From positions 1 through 64,000 of the forward strand of contig JARUXA010000004.1 of NCBI GenBank assembly GCA_030433805.1: a stretch of 64,000 bases of DNA, read 5' to 3'. Below are positions 9,099 to 16,939 of this stretch, one piece after another. The position numbers and the translations under genes are program-made. The number at the start of each line of letters is the position of its first letter. Position 1 is the first letter of the stretch. Source of the DNA: Sphingomonas sp. PsM26 (lineage in GTDB: Bacteria > Pseudomonadota > Alphaproteobacteria > Sphingomonadales > Sphingomonadaceae). A model generated the notes under the pieces. That model saw only the letters and a list, made by a program, of their open reading frames with translations, was not told where the DNA came from and did not search any database.

Positions 9099-9349
9099 TG
9101 CGATTCCTGGTTAACGGCTCGCAACCGTAACGACTGCACCGTTTTTGGTACAGGGGCCCGCGTTCGTCCTTTCGAATGTCAGGCTTTCGATCGAGCATGT
9201 TGGCCTCGGTCCCGCAGGTCGCGTCGAAAACAACATTGGAAATTGGTGCATCATAGGAGTAGTAATATTACGGCATAACCGGAATCGTCTTGAACGATAC
9301 TTGATATGGCCAAGTAGACATACGTAAAATGGTGTACGGCAGTTGATCG
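9099..9349. promoter_or_regulatory. Promoter region of the EPS export operon
   Basis: This 251-bp divergent intergenic stretch separates the small membrane protein gene from the export operon and is more AT-rich than the flanks, especially from about 9,230 on. It must hold both promoters. A 5-bp inverted repeat ATCGT/ACGAT lies near 9286-9300. I see no riboswitch-like structure and no convincing consensus hexamers. Confidence 0.45.
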
Positions 9350-9946
9350 ATGGGGCGATGCGACGTGCGGATAGCCTGGAAAGTTATTGCATCAATATTG
9401 GTATGGTCCGGCGCGACGTTCGTGCCCGGCGGGATGCTGGCGCTACCGGTGGCGGCGCAGACCATGGCGCAGCAGGACCCGGCGGACACCGATTACCCGC
9501 TTGGCGTGGCGGACAAGGTGCGCATCATCGTGTTCGACGAACCGTCGCTGTCGGGCGAATTCACGGTCAACGCGAACGGCGCATTGTCGCTGCCGCTGAT
9601 CGGCGATGTGCGCGCGGTCGGGCAGACCGCCACCGAAGTTGCGGCGGTGATCCGGCGGCACCTGATGGACGGGTATGTGCTTCAGCCGCGGGTCAGCATC
9701 GACATCCTGACGTTCCGGCCGTTCTACATCCTCGGCGAGGTCAACAAGCCTGGTGAATATCCCTACTCATCCGGCCTCACCATCGATGGGGCGGTGGCGA
9801 CGGCGCAGGGGTACACCTACCGCGCGGACAAGCGGAAAGTCTTCATCAAGCATTCGGGCGAAGCGGAGTCGGCGAAAGCCCGCATCACGCCGGATCTGAG
9901 AGTCCGTCCCGGCGACACGATCAGGGTCGGGGAACGCTATTTGTAA
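9350..9946 (+). CDS. Polysaccharide export protein, short OPX type (Wza/GumB-like)
   Basis: Outer-membrane polysaccharide export (OPX) protein, 198 aa. Residues 1-37 form an exported leader ending in ALPVAAQ. A Poly_export domain follows at about 45-122 (start LGVADKVRIIVFDEPSLSG; LPLIGDVRAVG; PRVSIDIL) and one SLBB domain at about 125-195 (FYILGEVNKPGEYPY). The protein ends at GDTIRVGERYL, so it lacks the C-terminal amphipathic helix that forms the pore in E. coli Wza, and there is no lipobox. It heads an operon with an exported Pro-rich protein, an outer-membrane barrel and a Wzc-like kinase. The ATG at 9350 lacks a good ribosome site; GTG at 9365 is an alternative. Confidence 0.9.
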   Translation: MGRCDVRIAWKVIASILVWSGATFVPGGMLALPVAAQTMAQQDPADTDYPLGVADKVRIIVFDEPSLSGEFTVNANGALSLPLIGDVRAVGQTATEVAAVIRRHLMDGYVLQPRVSIDILTFRPFYILGEVNKPGEYPYSSGLTIDGAVATAQGYTYRADKRKVFIKHSGEAESAKARITPDLRVRPGDTIRVGERYL

Positions 9947-9988
9947 CCGCGTTGGCATTGGGGACGACAATCGTCGGTGGAGGGCAAT

Positions 9989-10504
9989 GTGATCGATTCA
10001 GCTGCGATCCGGATCTTGATGATGACGCTCGCGGGTGCCTGGCTCGCGGGGGACAGGCCCGCGCAGGCGGCAACCGGCGCGGCGCAGACCGCGCCCACAC
10101 CGACGCCGGCCCCGGCTAACCCGCCGGCCCCAGCTAACCCGCCGGCACAGCCCGACCGCGATCGGCAGATCGAATCGCTCGCGGCGACGCTGATCGCCGC
10201 GTTGAAGGCGGGCGGTACGCAATCCGGGCAGATCGAGGCGCAATTGTCGCTGTTGATCAGCCAGGCACAGTCGGGCTGCGGCGATTCGAAGGCGGCATTG
10301 ACCCAGGCGGGGCAGTTGAGCGATGCCGCGGCGGTCGCGCTCAAGAACATCTCGGGCGCGCTGGAACGCTGCGAGATCGAGGGTACCGCGGCGCTCGCGA
10401 ATGCGCAGACCATCGTCGACCAGGGAACGACGCTTGGCCTTTCGGGGGGAAGCTCGAACTACACCCCGCCCCAGACTGCGACGGCTGGCGGGCCGGGCGC
10501 GTGA
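9989..10504 (+). CDS. Exported Pro-rich protein of the EPS operon, unknown function
   Basis: Predicted 171-aa exported protein from GTG 9989, chosen because GGAGGG lies 5 nt upstream. A signal peptide ends near GDRPAQAATG (about residue 28). A Pro-rich linker with repeated PAPANPP units follows, then a helical, Ala/Gln-rich domain (about 55-150) with two Cys residues (in SGCGDSK and ERCEIEG) that could form a disulfide in the periplasm, and a Gly/Ser-rich tail. No known domain was recognised. It lies between the OPX and barrel genes and overlaps the next start by GTGA, so it is translated with the barrel and may link the export proteins. Confidence 0.7.
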   Translation: MIDSAAIRILMMTLAGAWLAGDRPAQAATGAAQTAPTPTPAPANPPAPANPPAQPDRDRQIESLAATLIAALKAGGTQSGQIEAQLSLLISQAQSGCGDSKAALTQAGQLSDAAAVALKNISGALERCEIEGTAALANAQTIVDQGTTLGLSGGSSNYTPPQTATAGGPGA

Positions 10505-11817
10505 CCCGGTCCGTACGGGTCCCCCCGATCGTCCTGAGCGCGGCGATCGGTCTGGCGGGGACGGTCGTGGCCACGCCGGTGGCCGCGCAAAGTGTCGGGG
10601 ACAGTTTCGTCGTCCCCAATTTGCCGATCGAATATGATCGCGGGCGCAACACCGGCGTGCTCGACCGGTCGCGTCCCGAATTCGACGCATTGGGGATCAA
10701 GATCGGCGGTTTCACGCTGTTTCCGCGCGTCGAGACGGCGATCGGGTATGAGGATAACGTCTACCAGACCTCGTCGGACCGAAAGGCCGATGCGACGGCG
10801 ACGATCGCGCCGAACGCCCGGTTCGCGAGCAACTGGTCCCGCCATTCGCTGACGATCGAGGCGGGCGCGGACATCAAGCGGTTTCTGACCGAGGCGCGGC
10901 GCAACCAGGATGGCTGGCGCGTGGTCGGATCCGGACGCTATGACATCGGCGGGCAGATGATCCTATCGGGTTCGGCCCGCACCGCACGCGCGACCGAGCC
11001 GCCGACCTCTGCCGCCTATCCGAGTGCCGCCGCGGCGGCGTCGCAATATCAGAGTACGCAGGTCCAGCTCAATGCGGGCTACGCCCCCGGGCGTCTGCGG
11101 GTGCAGGGGGGATTCACTTTCGCTGCGCTCGGGTTCGATGACGTGCTGACGTTCGGCAACGGGGTCATCAGCCAGAACAACCGCAATTCGCACACGATGA
11201 GCGGATCGGGCCGGGTCGAATATGCGATCAGCCCGGATACGTCGATGTTCGCGCAAGGGAGTTACGACCGGATCGACTATGCCAGGCCGCTCGCGACCGG
11301 CATTCCCAACCGGAGTTCCGACACGTTCCGCGCGCTGGGCGGGGCGACGTTCGATCTCAGCACGTTGTTGCGCGGGTCATTGGGCGTGGGATACATCCGG
11401 CGACGGTATGATGCAGCCCTCTACCGTCCGATCGGCGGGGTGACCGCGGAAGCGCGCGTCGAGTATTTCCCGACGCCGATCACGACCGTGACGCTGACCG
11501 GGCGACGCCTGATCGAGGACGCGTCGTTCATCAATTCGGGCGGGTTCGTGAACAACACCGTCGCATTGCGACTGGATCACGAACTGCTGCGCTACGTCCT
11601 GCTCAACGCGCAGATCGGTTACGAGCATGACGTGTTCAAGGGCACGGACGCCACGCTCGACATCGTCCGTGCGAGCGGCGGTGCACGCTATATCCTGACG
11701 CGTGCGATCGGGATCGGTGCATCGGTCCTGCACGATCTTCGGTCGGCGAAGGGAACGGGATCGGGGCCGTCCTATCACGAAACCCGGTTCGTCCTGTCCC
11801 TTGTCGTGCAGCGATAG
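10501..11817 (+). CDS. Outer-membrane beta-barrel protein (BBP2-type)
   Basis: Predicted outer-membrane beta-barrel, 438 aa. A signal peptide (to about residue 29, TPVAAQS) precedes a conserved start PRVETAIGYEDNVYQTSSDRK and many alternating aromatic/polar strands with short turns; the C-terminus ends in RFVLSLVVQR. Such proteins (BBP2 family) are common in alphaproteobacterial EPS operons. The gene starts with GTG overlapping the preceding stop (GTGA at 10501-10504), indicating translational coupling. Because the OPX protein of this operon is short, the barrel is the natural candidate for the outer-membrane conduit of the polymer; this is inference from context. Confidence 0.85.
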   Translation: MTRSVRVPPIVLSAAIGLAGTVVATPVAAQSVGDSFVVPNLPIEYDRGRNTGVLDRSRPEFDALGIKIGGFTLFPRVETAIGYEDNVYQTSSDRKADATATIAPNARFASNWSRHSLTIEAGADIKRFLTEARRNQDGWRVVGSGRYDIGGQMILSGSARTARATEPPTSAAYPSAAAAASQYQSTQVQLNAGYAPGRLRVQGGFTFAALGFDDVLTFGNGVISQNNRNSHTMSGSGRVEYAISPDTSMFAQGSYDRIDYARPLATGIPNRSSDTFRALGGATFDLSTLLRGSLGVGYIRRRYDAALYRPIGGVTAEARVEYFPTPITTVTLTGRRLIEDASFINSGGFVNNTVALRLDHELLRYVLLNAQIGYEHDVFKGTDATLDIVRASGGARYILTRAIGIGASVLHDLRSAKGTGSGPSYHETRFVLSLVVQR

Positions 11818-11842
11818 CGGCCATCATGGTGAGAGATCCCGC

Positions 11843-14002
11843 ATGGACATGAAGACCGAAGCCCGCATGGGGAGCCAGAGCAGTCGTCTCGATCAGAGCC
11901 GGCATATCGGGGCCAAGCCGGTCACGCTGGCGTCGCTGGGCGGCGTCTTCCGTCGCCGCTGGCGCGTGATCGGCGCGACGATGCTGCTGACGGTGCTGGC
12001 GGCGGTTGCGGCGGCATTGCTCATCACCCCGCAATATGATGCCGTGGCGCGCATCCGGATCACGCCTGCGAAACTGGCCCCGCTCGATTTCGAGACGGCG
12101 AAGGACCAGCCGCTCGACCAGGCGCTGGTCAACAGCGAGATCGCGACGATCCGGTCGCGTGACGTCGCGCGCCGCGTCGTGACGCGGTTCGGCCTGCAAG
12201 GGGATCCGGAGTTCACCCCTGAGGGCAATCCGGCACCGGCAAGCGCGGTCGCGATCGCCCACCGGATCGAAACCGCGACGTCGGCGGTGGTGCAACGTTT
12301 GACGGTGACGCAACAGGAACGCAGCTACGTCCTCGCGATCGGGTTCCGTGCGCGCGACGCGGCCAAGGCGGCGCGGATCGCGAATGCAGTCGCGCTCGCC
12401 TACATCGACAGCACCGCGGATTTCCAGGCGAGCACCGCCACGCGCCAAACCGAAACCGGGCAGACCGCATTGCTCCGATTGAGCCGCGAAGCCGAAGCCG
12501 CCGCGGCGAGCGTCGCGCGCTATCGTGCGGATAGCGGGATCGTGCAGGGCGGCGGAGTCGGCACGATCAACGACCAGCAGGTCGGCCCGATCTCGCAACA
12601 GCTTGCGTCCGCCAAGGCGGAGGCGGCGGCGCTCCGGTCGAACGTCGCCGCGGCCGAGCGGCAGATCGCCGCGGGTGGATCGGATGCGGTGTCCGCGGTC
12701 CTGTCCGCCCCCGTCATCACCGATCTGCGCCGCCAGCGGACCGAAGCCGAGCGCCAGCGCGCGCAGCTTGCCGCGCGCTACGGCGAGAAGTTTCCCGCAC
12801 TGGTCCAGAGCAAGCAGCAGATCGAGGCGCTCGACCAGCAGATCCGGCTGGAGCAGACGCGGATCATCGAGGGGCTGCGCAGCGAGGCCCGGTCCGCCAG
12901 CGCCAAGGCAACCGATCTCGCGCAGCAGCTCACCGCGCTCAAACAGGAGATCGCGCTCAACAATCAGGCGGCGGTTCGCGCCGACGGTCTGCAACGCAAG
13001 GCGGATGCGGCGACGACCGCGTACAATCGCATGGCGGGGACGGTGCAGCAGGCCGCGCAGGCACAGCGCAGCAGCCAGCCCCAGGCACGCGTTCTCGAAA
13101 GCGCGGTGGTGCTCGCGCGGCCGACCTATCCCAATCGCCCTGCGATCGGCGTCGCGGGAATGCTCGTCGGGTTCGTTCTGGGAATCGGTGCCGCGGCGGT
13201 GGCGGAGGCGGTGCAAAGCACGATCCGCACCCCCGAGGAGATCGAGACGATGCTGGGGGTACCGCACATCGCAGCGATCCCGCAATTGACGGCGCGCCGA
13301 TTGCGCGACCCCGCGGGACGGCGTTGCGCGCCTGCCGACACGTTGCTGCACCGGCCGGTCTCGGCTTATTCCGAAGCATTCCGGACGATCCGTACCGTCA
13401 TCCGCCCCGGTGGGGTGAAGGTGATCGCGATCGGCTCGACGCTTCCGTCGGAGGGCAAGACGACCAGTGCGCTGTCGCTCGCGCGGGTCATGGCGCTGTC
13501 GGGGGATCGCGTCCTGTTGATCGATTGCGACGTCCGTCGTGCGGGGCTGGCGGACGGTGTCGGACTGACTCCGGCCGCGGGGACAATCGAGGTGCTGGCG
13601 GGCACTATGACGCTCGATGCGGCGATCGTCCCGGACGATATTCCGGGGCTCGCCCTGCTGTGCGTGCGGACGCCGACGTTCACGCCGGTGGACCTGTTTG
13701 ATACCGGTGCGATGGCGACCCTGCTCGATCATGCGCGCGAACGCTATGATCATATCCTGCTCGACACGCCGCCGTTGCTCGGCGTCGCGGATGCGCGGAC
13801 GCTGGCGAAGCTTGCCGACGGCGTGCTGCTGCTGGTCAAATGGAACGCCACACCCGTATCGGCGATCGACAGCGCGCTTGCGGGGCTGGAGCAGGACGGC
13901 GCGGTCGTTCTCGGCGGGGTCCTGACGATGGTCGATCCACATTCCGAAGCACTGGGCGGGCAATATTATTCGGCGCAGTACAGCCGCTATTACAACCCGT
14001 GA
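11843..14002 (+). CDS. Wzc-like polysaccharide co-polymerase and BY-tyrosine kinase
   Basis: Inner-membrane protein (719 aa) combining a Wzz chain-length domain and a bacterial tyrosine kinase. A first membrane segment follows RRRWRVIGATMLLTVLAAVAAALL (about residue 35-60). A long coiled-coil periplasmic region with a GNVR-like part follows, then a second membrane segment (about 435-460, AIGVAGMLVGFVLGIGAAAV). The kinase has Walker A STLPSEGKTT (about 532), Walker A' VLLIDCDVRR (about 557) and Walker B ILLDTPPLL (about 638). The C-terminus is a Tyr cluster (QYYSAQYSRYY), the usual autophosphorylation site. It controls polymer length and export. ATG 11843 was preferred over upstream codons; the next gene overlaps by GTGA. 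Confidence 0.93.
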   Translation: MDMKTEARMGSQSSRLDQSRHIGAKPVTLASLGGVFRRRWRVIGATMLLTVLAAVAAALLITPQYDAVARIRITPAKLAPLDFETAKDQPLDQALVNSEIATIRSRDVARRVVTRFGLQGDPEFTPEGNPAPASAVAIAHRIETATSAVVQRLTVTQQERSYVLAIGFRARDAAKAARIANAVALAYIDSTADFQASTATRQTETGQTALLRLSREAEAAAASVARYRADSGIVQGGGVGTINDQQVGPISQQLASAKAEAAALRSNVAAAERQIAAGGSDAVSAVLSAPVITDLRRQRTEAERQRAQLAARYGEKFPALVQSKQQIEALDQQIRLEQTRIIEGLRSEARSASAKATDLAQQLTALKQEIALNNQAAVRADGLQRKADAATTAYNRMAGTVQQAAQAQRSSQPQARVLESAVVLARPTYPNRPAIGVAGMLVGFVLGIGAAAVAEAVQSTIRTPEEIETMLGVPHIAAIPQLTARRLRDPAGRRCAPADTLLHRPVSAYSEAFRTIRTVIRPGGVKVIAIGSTLPSEGKTTSALSLARVMALSGDRVLLIDCDVRRAGLADGVGLTPAAGTIEVLAGTMTLDAAIVPDDIPGLALLCVRTPTFTPVDLFDTGAMATLLDHARERYDHILLDTPPLLGVADARTLAKLADGVLLLVKWNATPVSAIDSALAGLEQDGAVVLGGVLTMVDPHSEALGGQYYSAQYSRYYNP

Positions 14003-14682
14003 CGCGCCGCCTGCGCCGGAATTGGCAACACGGCGACGGAGGGCGGCGTGTCTCGCCGGTTGCGATGCTGGCGAGCGCCGCGTGTCTGGCGGGATGTGTC
14101 CTTGCCGGACACATGCTGCAGGACGAGTGGCTGGCGGTGGTCATCACCCGGGCGGCGACCGATCGATCGGCGACGGCGCGCGACGCGGTGCTGGAAGCCT
14201 ATGGTGACCGTGCGCCCGCGAACCTTCCGGTCCGCGCCGCGGCCCCGTTGGCACAACTTGCGCTCGACGGCGCGCGCGCAGGCGCAACCCGTGCGTTGCG
14301 CGCGCTGGATGCGGATCGTGCGGAGGGGCTGATCCGCCATCTCCGGGATGTCCGCCCCGGCTGGGATGCGACCTTGCTGCTGGTCGCCCAGCGCGAGCTG
14401 CTGGTCCACGCGACGGCCACGCCCGCCGCGATCGATGCGTTTTCGGCAAGCTATCGCGAACGGCCGTTCCACAACGCCGCCGCGATCTGGCGGATCGCGT
14501 TCGCGCGGGTGTATTGGACTGCGCTCGATCCGGCGACGCGGCGTGCGGCGATCGAGGAGGCGGTCTGGCAAGTCCGCTATGACAACGGTCAGCGCGGCGC
14601 GATCGAGCGGTTGCTGGGGGATACGCCCGCGGGGGTCGCCTTTGCGTTGCGCATGGCGGCGGTCGGCCACGGATTGGGGTGA
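13999..14682 (+). CDS. Unknown exported/membrane-anchored protein of the EPS operon
   Basis: Predicted 227-aa protein starting at GTG 13999, which overlaps the kinase stop (GTGA), so coupled translation is likely. An N-terminal basic stretch (TRRLRRNW) is followed by one hydrophobic helix at about residues 22-40 (VAMLASAACLAGCVLAGHML). The rest is a soluble, mostly helical, Ala/Arg-rich domain with a repeat-like character (ALDADRAEGLIRHL, AIEEAVWQVRYD), probably in the periplasm. No family was recognised. Its last 94 bp overlap the 3' end of the convergent polymerase gene. Position suggests a role in polymer assembly or export. Confidence 0.7.
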   Translation: MTRRLRRNWQHGDGGRRVSPVAMLASAACLAGCVLAGHMLQDEWLAVVITRAATDRSATARDAVLEAYGDRAPANLPVRAAAPLAQLALDGARAGATRALRALDADRAEGLIRHLRDVRPGWDATLLLVAQRELLVHATATPAAIDAFSASYRERPFHNAAAIWRIAFARVYWTALDPATRRAAIEEAVWQVRYDNGQRGAIERLLGDTPAGVAFALRMAAVGHGLG

Positions 14683-16043
14683 GTCGCGTGGTGGCGGGCG
14701 GGGTATGTCGCGCTTTCGCGGAGCGTGCGGCCCCAGGTGATCCCCAGCAGCGCCGCGCTCAATGCCGCGATCGCGGGCACGTTGAGCGCGATGTCGACCA
14801 GCGATCCCGTCGCGGCGACCGCGACCGCCAACAGCATCGTGCGACCGATCGTGTCGGACCGGTTTGCGGGGGTCGAGGGCGCGCGCGCAATGCGCCAGAG
14901 CAGGGTGGCGAGGGCCAGCGCGACCAGCGCGAGACCGGGCCATCCGGCCTCGATCGCGAGCTGTAGCGGTGCGTTATGGGCCGCACCGAAGTCGCCGACC
15001 AGCAGCACGGTATCGGGTGTCAGCCGGCGCTGGTTGACGGTGTTGAACCCGCCCAGACCGTAACCCGTCAGCGGTGCCTGGCTGGCGAGGGCGATGGCGT
15101 GCCGCAGGATCGCGATGCGGCCCGACCCGTTTGCGCCCAGCGCGCCGTACCGGCCGAGCACCGCCCCTGCCGACGCCCACAAGGCCACGCCCGTGGCGAT
15201 CAATAGCAGCGCAGGGATGCTCCACCGGACGAGCGCAGGTCCGCTGCGTCGCTGCGACCGGTAGCCGATGCCGCAGGCGATGTGCGCCGCCAGTGTCGCT
15301 GCAAGCGCGGTCCGCGATTGCGACAGGGCGACGAGCACGAGCGTCACGATCACGCCGAACGCGGCGAGTATTGCGCCGGTCGGCAAGTCCCCGCGTGGGC
15401 GGGTCTGCCAGTCGCGCCATCGCATGCGCGCGATGCCGTGCAACAGCAGGCTGAGCATCCCGTAGAAGATGCCTGCCGCGTTGGCGTTGCCGATCAGCCC
15501 GGCAAAGCGGTGATGGCGATGATCCACGACGAGCCGCTGGATCTGCTCGGCTGTGCCGAACGCGCGCAGCGCGAGGGTCGCGGTGATGAGCGCGACGGCG
15601 CACAGGCACAGCCATGTCGCGGTCGTTCGCGTGAAGCCGGGAAGTCGCGCGGCGCCGGCGCATCCGATCAGCAGCGCTATAAGCGAGAAGGCATGGCACC
15701 ACGCGACCCCGAGCAGATCCGGTGCGGCGGGGGGGGCGATCAGCCGCGGCGCGAGGTCGGGACGGAACGGGAGCGCAGTCCAGCCCAGCAGCAGGATCAG
15801 CGGCAACACGACCGGTGCCATGCGCGCGACCAACCGGGCGTCGCTCGGCACCAGCGCCAGGGCCAGCGCCGCCCAGCCGAGATACACGATCGCCGTAGCC
15901 GCGGTCAGCACCGCAGTGTTGGCACCGCCAAGCGCGAACGGCAGGATCAGGATCACCGCGAGACTGCGCGCCAGCCCGTTCGACAGGCGCGCGGATCGGA
16001 CCCGCGAACGTCGTCGCCAAGGGTCGGTGTCAGCGCGATCCAC
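14589..16043 (-). CDS. O-antigen ligase/polymerase family protein (Wzy-like)
   Basis: Polytopic inner-membrane protein (484 aa) of the O-antigen ligase/Wzy polymerase type, with about 10-12 hydrophobic segments and a long periplasmic loop at about residues 295-350 containing GSGRIAILRHAI and GYGLGGFNTVNQRR, then HNAPLQLAIEAGWPGL, the Wzy_C-type signature with a His. In an EPS locus with a flippase and Wzc it is best read as the repeat-unit polymerase. GTG start at 16043 overlaps the stop of the upstream sugar transferase by 14 bp, so the two are one operon. The last 31 codons overlap the convergent unknown gene, and this tail looks non-conserved. Confidence 0.85.
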   Translation of the reverse strand: MDRADTDPWRRRSRVRSARLSNGLARSLAVILILPFALGGANTAVLTAATAIVYLGWAALALALVPSDARLVARMAPVVLPLILLLGWTALPFRPDLAPRLIAPPAAPDLLGVAWCHAFSLIALLIGCAGAARLPGFTRTTATWLCLCAVALITATLALRAFGTAEQIQRLVVDHRHHRFAGLIGNANAAGIFYGMLSLLLHGIARMRWRDWQTRPRGDLPTGAILAAFGVIVTLVLVALSQSRTALAATLAAHIACGIGYRSQRRSGPALVRWSIPALLLIATGVALWASAGAVLGRYGALGANGSGRIAILRHAIALASQAPLTGYGLGGFNTVNQRRLTPDTVLLVGDFGAAHNAPLQLAIEAGWPGLALVALALATLLWRIARAPSTPANRSDTIGRTMLLAVAVAATGSLVDIALNVPAIAALSAALLGITWGRTLRESATYPARHHATHPNPWPTAAMRNAKATPAGVSPSNRSIAPR

Positions 16044-16689
16044 GTTGCAGCAGCACCGCGGGCACCGTCAGCATCATGATCCGCCCGTACAGCCCGAGGC
16101 TGCGGCGGCGGGCAAACACGACGTCGAGCGCGATCCGGCGACGGTAGGTCGTGTCGTTGCGCCCGCTGACCTGCCACAGCCCGGTGATCCCCGGGCGCAT
16201 CGCGGTGTAGTGCACGAACCGTCGACCATAACGCGGGATCTCCGCCGCGACGATCGGGCGTGGACCGACGAGGCTCATCGATCCCTGCAGCACGTTGATG
16301 AGTTGCGGCAGTTCGTCGATGCTAGAGCGCCGCAGGAACTTGCCGAGCGGGGTGATGCGCGGATCGTGGCGCAGTTTGTGGTCGTATGACCATTGTATCC
16401 GCGCGAGCAGGTCGTGTTGCAGCAACGCCGCTAGCCGCGCGTCAGCATCGTGGCGCATCGTCCGGAACTTGAGGCAGTAGAACTCCTGCCCGAGATAGCC
16501 GATGCGACGTTGTCGATAGATGACTGGGCCGTGGCTGGTCGCCTTGATGCAGATCGCTACCGCAAGGCACAATGGCCCGAAGAACATCAGTAATAGAAGC
16601 GTGATGACGATATCCAGGATGCGCATCGCATCGCGCGGAATGGTGGGCCAATCGATCGTTGGGGCGGCGGTCGTAGCGAGCTGAACCAT
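16030..16689 (-). CDS. Priming sugar transferase (undecaprenyl-phosphate hexose-1-P transferase type)
   Basis: Bacterial sugar transferase (219 aa) of the polyprenyl-phosphate phosphoglycosyltransferase family, which starts the repeat unit by moving hexose-1-phosphate to undecaprenyl phosphate. One membrane helix (about residues 25-47, DIVITLLLLMFFGPLCLAVA) is followed by the cytoplasmic catalytic domain with QRRIGYLGQEF, CLKFRTMRHDAD, the catalytic DE in RRSSIDELPQLINVL, VGPRP and RPGITGLWQVSGR. It is the short form without the N-terminal multi-span domain. The open frame begins 78 codons earlier, but ATG 16689 has GGGGAG 5 nt upstream. Together with the polymerase gene it forms a minus-strand operon. 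Confidence 0.93.
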   Translation of the reverse strand: MVQLATTAAPTIDWPTIPRDAMRILDIVITLLLLMFFGPLCLAVAICIKATSHGPVIYRQRRIGYLGQEFYCLKFRTMRHDADARLAALLQHDLLARIQWSYDHKLRHDPRITPLGKFLRRSSIDELPQLINVLQGSMSLVGPRPIVAAEIPRYGRRFVHYTAMRPGITGLWQVSGRNDTTYRRRIALDVVFARRRSLGLYGRIMMLTVPAVLLQRGSR

Positions 16690-16939
16690 AGTCTCCCCGA
16701 TGTTGCCAAGGTCTGTGCTGGTCCGCGGTACAGTCTTCGAGGAAAGGCCCTGGATACGATCGGGCGGGGTGCCGAAGAATGTCGTTAGCGTATCGCAATG
16801 ATTTGCCCGCGACAAACAAATCAGAGCCAAGGTGCTGATAAAACAGCATTTATACGCCGTTTGCGGTATGTCTCGACCATCATTTGGCGGTATCGCCTTC
16901 GCCCGGCGATGGCTGACCCGCACGACCGATGCGATTCCC
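16690..16939. promoter_or_regulatory. Leader/promoter region of the sugar transferase-polymerase operon
   Basis: About 250 bp between the sugar transferase start and the stop of the SleB-like gene. The part from roughly 16,790 to 16,900 is AT-rich against the background and is the likely promoter region for the minus-strand EPS operon. No clear palindrome or riboswitch was seen. The open frame that continues through here upstream of the transferase has no ribosome site and is not taken as coding. Confidence 0.4.

Noticed and set aside
11636..13963. 775-aa minus-strand frame across the kinase gene
   Set aside because: Antisense to a clear Wzc-like kinase; composition Arg/Asp/His-rich, no domains.
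16690..16923. N-terminal extension of the priming sugar transferase
   Set aside because: The sequence is not like known transferases, while ATG 16689 has a strong GGGGAG site.
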